Shown: piece by piece, positions 19,998 through 23,622 of the stretch | Position numbering within the stretch: position 1 is the stretch's first letter | How the letters are laid out: every line of letters begins with the position of its first letter | The notes under the pieces: generated by a model | Database searches by the model: none | Told to the model about the DNA's origin: nothing | The model's input: the letters and a program-made list of their open reading frames with translations, nothing else | Assembly: GCA_001970855.1 (NCBI GenBank) | Contig: LSSN01003899.1 | Location: 1-23,622, forward strand | Reading direction: 5' to 3' | Length of the DNA: 23,622 nt | Source: Smittium culicis | Lineage: Eukaryota > Kickxellomycota > Harpellomycetes > Harpellales > Legeriomycetaceae | Position numbers and translations under genes: made by a program

Positions 19998-21590
19998 CAC
20001 CTATTGAAATTGAAAGCGCTTGGCGCGAACCCTTTGGGACCACGACAAGATGGTCGCCCTCAAATGCCACTTATGAAATCCCACCCGCATCGGTACAAGA
20101 TGAAATTGAGCCGGGAAGTCAACAAAGCTTTGACAGACGAAGTGGTTTCACTCCTAGAAAAAAAATCCATCGAAGAGATACAGTTCAAGGACCCTGGATT
20201 TTAAATCCAGCTCTTCAAAATCCCCAAGAAGACTGGGGGAATACGTCCTATACTAGATCTTCATAATCTGAACCAGCACGCCGAGGAACAGAATTTCAAG
20301 ATGGAAACTTCAATTCAATTTGCATAATGATTCGAAGAAAGGATTATCTGACATCCTTGGACATTCAGGACGCATTAATTAATATCTCAATTCAAAAGAT
20401 GTGTAGAAAATATCTTCGCTTCCACAGGAATGTTCGCTATTTGCAGTTTCATATGCTACTATGTGGGCTGTCGTTGAGCCCTATGATATATAACAAAATT
20501 CTACGGCGAGTATTAAATGGGCCAGGTCAAATGGGATTCGAGTGGCAGCATAACTGGATGATCTGCTAATAATAGGAAAGAGAGCAAAACAGTGTGTCAA
20601 AAATACACACGATTAATCTACTACAAGCTCTCGGAGCGTGGATTCATAATCAACGATGAGAAATTGTCTACATTTTCATCCCATATCGAATCACACCTGG
20701 GAATGGTGATAAACACCAGAGATATGACACTAAAAGCACCGCAAACCAGGATTCAGGACCTTCGAAGAGAGACCAGAAAATTACTGATGATGAAAAAACG
20801 ACATTGAGATATCTAGCAAACTTCAGAGGAAAAGCTCAATCGATTTTTATTGCCCTCATACGCGGAATCTTTATTCTACGCCGACTTCTGGAGCTCAAGA
20901 ATTACTCCCTGTTGACAATGAAATCATAGACGTCGACGATCATTTTATCAAAGCCTACCATTCAGAACCTGTTGTTCTGGAATAATAAACTTATTACATG
21001 GAACGAACTCTCATTCTTTCCTGAAACACGCGAATTTGAAGTGTTTATAGATTCCAACGACATATCATGGGGAATAGTAGCGGGACCTCACTCGTATTTG
21101 AGGATATGAAGTGGGCAGAGACGAAGATGCATATCAAAGCCGAAGAACTGCTCATAGTTTTGTATGTACTCAGGCTGAAGAATACTGAGGGTTGCTCGGT
21201 GTTAGTCTATTATGAAATCACGACCACACTAGCATATTTAAGGAAGTTTGGGCGATCGAATACCTCAGAATTGCTCAGTATAGCAGAAAAAATATGGTAT
21301 ACTACCTGAAAACTAATACGTGACCCCAAATACATATGTACCCTCGGTGCTTAACCCAGAAAATGTTCCAAGTAGATTAACCGCACAGACCGAATGGTCT
21401 CTTTCACAAGAGACATTCAACACTCTGAACTCAATGCACGGCCAACACGATGTGGACCTGTTTGCATCCCAACTGAACACAAAGATCGAAACCTACTTCA
21501 GCTGGTTCCGAAATTTGAAGGCATTAGACCAGAACGTACTGAGCTTCGACTGGTCTGAATTCAAAAACCCTTAGTGCTGCCCGCAGTGGA
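19998..21590 (+). pseudogene. Reverse transcriptase / RNase H relic of the YR retrotransposon
   Basis: RT pieces lie in changing frames. From 20004 the piece LTDEVVSLLEKKSIEEI leads to an in-frame TAA at 20202, after which the frame continues with LFKIPKKTGGIRPILDLHNL up to about 20324. At 20327-20569 the frame changes and reads KDYLTSLDIQDALINI and LCGLSLSP, classic RT blocks. The catalytic (Y)LDD region at 20554-20562 reads LDD in a third frame, with the preceding Tyr codon lost to a TAA. The piece at 20592-20807 (GFIINDEKLSTF, HLGMVINTRDM) is the RT thumb region. RNase H traces follow at 21035 (FEVFIDSND) and 21067-21309 (HIKAEELLIVLYVLRLKNTE), and 21320-21574 continues with NPENVPSRLTAQTEWSLSQE. 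At least five disruptions are present. Confidence 0.88.
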
Positions 21591-22782
21591 GCCTAATCTC
21601 CCAAGTAGTAAAGTAGGTCAGATGAGAACGAGTAGTATTGACTCTGGTAACGCCAATGTGGAAGTCAGCCATCTGATTCACAGAACTCATGGTCCTGTCT
21701 ACCTCTCAACCACTCCTCCTGCAGTCAACGATGATCATACCAGATCAAAAAAGCGGAAAATCTCCGCTCTTGACAAACAAGTACTGGAGCTTGATAGCAT
21801 AGAGGATCAGCAACGCCTCCTCAAGGCCCAAGGTCTCAGCAATTACGCCATTGACTGTTTACTTTCAAACAAACGACATGTCCAACGTCGATCCAGATTC
21901 AGCTCTGTTCAACAGCGCTATTTATACTGTCGAATCTCAAACGAGATAAACTCTGAGATATCAGTTCCGCAGATTATCAACTATCTAGAGGAGATCAATA
22001 CTGTAGATAAACTAAGAGTAGCCTCAATTAAATCCTAAAAATCTTTGTTTATAAAATTTGCGTCAAGCTCCACAGAACTTTAAAATCATCCAATGTTTTC
22101 TGGATTTACAAGAAAATTGAATAATTCATCGATTAAATCATTTGTCAGAACAATTATCTACATTTACCGTGTGATAAAATTATTGAAGCAATGGGATCCT
22201 ACTCCCGAACCCTCTGTTAAGAATTCAACACTCAACTTAAGTTTGCTTCTGGCCGTAGCCGATTTTTGAGAGCCAGCGACATAAATCGTATAGATGATAG
22301 GCGCATTAATATAGTCCAGGGGGTAGCACATTTAGTCATTGTAGCACAAAAAGAAAAACGAGCTAGACGAACGATTGAGAAGCCTTGACAAATATCCGCA
22401 CACAGACCCAATCTATTTTCGGGTTTTAGCTTCCATAATATACAAAGAAAAGGTTTCTTTTACTCTCTGTTCAACACCACATACTAACAACAGCAAATGG
22501 TTAGAAAATAGGTTCATAAGTTTTATAAATGATAAATAAAAGCCGTTATCTGTCGATAGTATTTCTAGGAGTATCCGGCCGATTTCAGACCTAATAAGCC
22601 GCGAAACCGACACACCCATACGGAAAGGCAGAGCTATCGGAGCAACGCTGGCGGCTAACAATGGGGTATCATTAGATGGAATAATCTCACACGCATTCTG
22701 GTCGGACTATTCTATCTTCGATATATACTATCGAACTACTAGAAATTCTTCGAATAGCTTGACTGAGTCGATTTTAAATTAG
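21574..22782 (+). pseudogene. Tyrosine recombinase relic of the YR retrotransposon
   Basis: The open piece to 22038 ends with the N-terminal SAM-like/core-binding part (LDSIEDQQRLLKAQGLSNYA, then a helix-rich stretch to VASIKS). After further frame changes, the first catalytic Arg lies in FLRASDINRIDD at about 22262-22297. The second box lies in GRAIGATLAANNGVSLDG (about 22630-22683), and HAFWSDYSIFDIYYR at about 22690-22735 holds the Tyr nucleophile region. The frame closes with TAG at 22780-22782. Box spacing and the terminal YYR agree with DIRS-type recombinases. Stops and frameshifts between the boxes show it is inactive. Confidence 0.82.
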
Positions 22783-22819
22783 GAGTATCTTAATAAATTT
22801 CCTCTTTAAAGTATAATGC

Positions 22820-22887
22820 TAGAATTAATCGAGCTCTTAAGAGCAAAAATTAATACATATTATACGAGGAGAGGAGACATATTAAGT
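22820..22887 (+). repeat. Retroelement end repeat, copy B, with a 12-bp palindrome
   Basis: This copy carries both blocks: TAGAATTAATCGA at 22820-22832 and the GGAGACATATTAAGT block ending at 22887. Between them is the perfect palindrome GCTCTTAAGAGC (22833-22844), which is degenerate in copy A. It follows the recombinase relic by 38 bases, as expected for the 3' end repeat. Confidence 0.72.
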
Positions 22888-23622
22888 CTCGCACTCCCGT
22901 TCCCATTTAATTTTGCCGAAAGATGATAAAGATAAAATTTACTATACTTTCAGTAATTATAGAAAAAAAAATTTTTTTCTTATTTCATTTCGTGTTAAAA
23001 TTTTTTTAGTTTTTGAAGTTCAGTATATTATCCAAACAAAAGAATCGTACACTTAATATGAACACCCTATTAATATAATATTAATTAATTTTTTCCCTAA
23101 AGGCCTCGATTAATTTCATAATATTTTATAATTATATTTATATCAAAATACCAATTTATTTGGAATTATTTCATTCAGTAGCTTATGATTACTTAGAAAA
23201 ATCTATAATTTAATATTTATTAATTATTGTAAAACAGATTTTAAATAAATAATATCAGCCCAAAGAAATTAAATAATGATGCATTCAGCTGAAAATTATA
23301 ATCCATAATTATATCCCTATATATGTATATTATAGTAAATTTTCGTAGATAATACTTATAATCCAGTTAGAATAAAGAAATAAACATTTTTCTAAGTTTG
23401 TAAGCGATGTATTATTTTTATCTTTATATTTTTAAAATCTGAGAAATTGCAATTACAAAAAAAAATCTATACAAATCTTATGACCAAAGAGATTTTAGTT
23501 TTAATTATTAATTTTCTTTCAATTATCAAAGTTAAAATCCTCGATTTATTTTTATAATAGGACACTTAAATTGCTTATTGATGTTAAACTTGATATTAAA
23601 ATGATTAAACTAAAAAAAGAAA
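22888..23622. other. AT-rich spacer at the right edge
   Basis: I see no gene, RNA or element here. It is dominated by A/T runs and resembles the spacer at the left edge. The right arm of the inverted similarity (22919-22937) is at its start. Confidence 0.6.

Larger units (their letters stand above)
17347..22887 (+). mobile_element. Decayed DIRS-like tyrosine-recombinase retrotransposon
   Basis: The coding part (18930-22782) has the order Gag, reverse transcriptase/RNase H, tyrosine recombinase, all on the plus strand. That combination, with no protease or DDE integrase seen, is diagnostic of the YR (DIRS-order) retrotransposons, which integrate through a circular intermediate. All three parts are broken by stops and frame changes, so the copy is not autonomous. 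Repeated motifs mark possible ends: copy A 17347-17412 and copy B 22820-22887 share 31 of 34 bases in their first part, and a 21-bp stretch ending GACATATTAAGT occurs at 18679-18699 and again at 22867-22887. The left boundary is uncertain (17347 or 18679). The element is clearly more GC-rich than the surrounding spacer. Confidence 0.85.

Noticed and set aside
19573..20070. 165-codon minus-strand ORF
   Set aside because: It lies antisense to the Gag-RT junction, where plus-strand pieces have clear retroelement motifs; it is a GC-driven shadow.
22413..22661. 82-codon minus-strand ORF
   Set aside because: It is antisense to the recombinase relic and has no motif of its own.

Overview
The window looks like nuclear DNA of an early-diverging fungus. 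The genes are eukaryotic (spliced with GT-AG introns, mitochondrial presequences), spacers are long and very AT-rich, and a fungal-type Rho1 GEF is present. The Gag and reverse-transcriptase relics in the right half resemble the YR-retrotransposon family that I associate with gut fungi of the Harpellales (Smittium and relatives). That placement is from memory and is an inference.

Layout. 1-4339: AT-rich spacer with no supportable gene; its last 650 bases carry many ATTGG/CCAAT motifs. 4340-4567 (+): small inner-membrane protein of the cytochrome c oxidase VIIc / yeast Cox8 type. 4907-9805 (-): uninterrupted 1632-codon Rom2/Rgf-type RhoGEF with DH, PH and CNH domains. 9806-10922: its purine-rich (CT-rich on the coding strand) leader, with a 30-bp minisatellite and CCAAT motifs. 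10923-11093 (+): doubtful 56-codon ORF behind a TATA box. 11050-12682 (-): unrecognised two-exon gene (519 aa after removal of a 73-nt intron). 12683-14237: AT-rich spacer. 14238-14522 (-): YCII-domain protein. 14523-15799: divergent intergenic region with inverted and direct repeats. 15800-17237 (+): three-exon lipoyl synthase, apparently complete. About 17347-22887: decayed DIRS-like tyrosine-recombinase retrotransposon with Gag, RT/RNase H and recombinase remnants broken by stops and frameshifts, plus repeated terminal motifs. 22888-23622: AT-rich spacer.

The host genes do not form one pathway. Two serve mitochondria (respiratory complex IV subunit; lipoate synthesis for 2-oxoacid dehydrogenases and glycine cleavage), one serves Rho1 signalling and cell-wall integrity, one is a small YCII-fold protein and one is an orphan. 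I found no CRISPR, rRNA or convincing tRNA. I do not see an obvious new multi-gene system; the most open items are the orphan spliced gene, the repeat architecture of the YR element, the recurrent TATTGGC motifs, and the palindromes in the YCII-lipoyl synthase divergent spacer.
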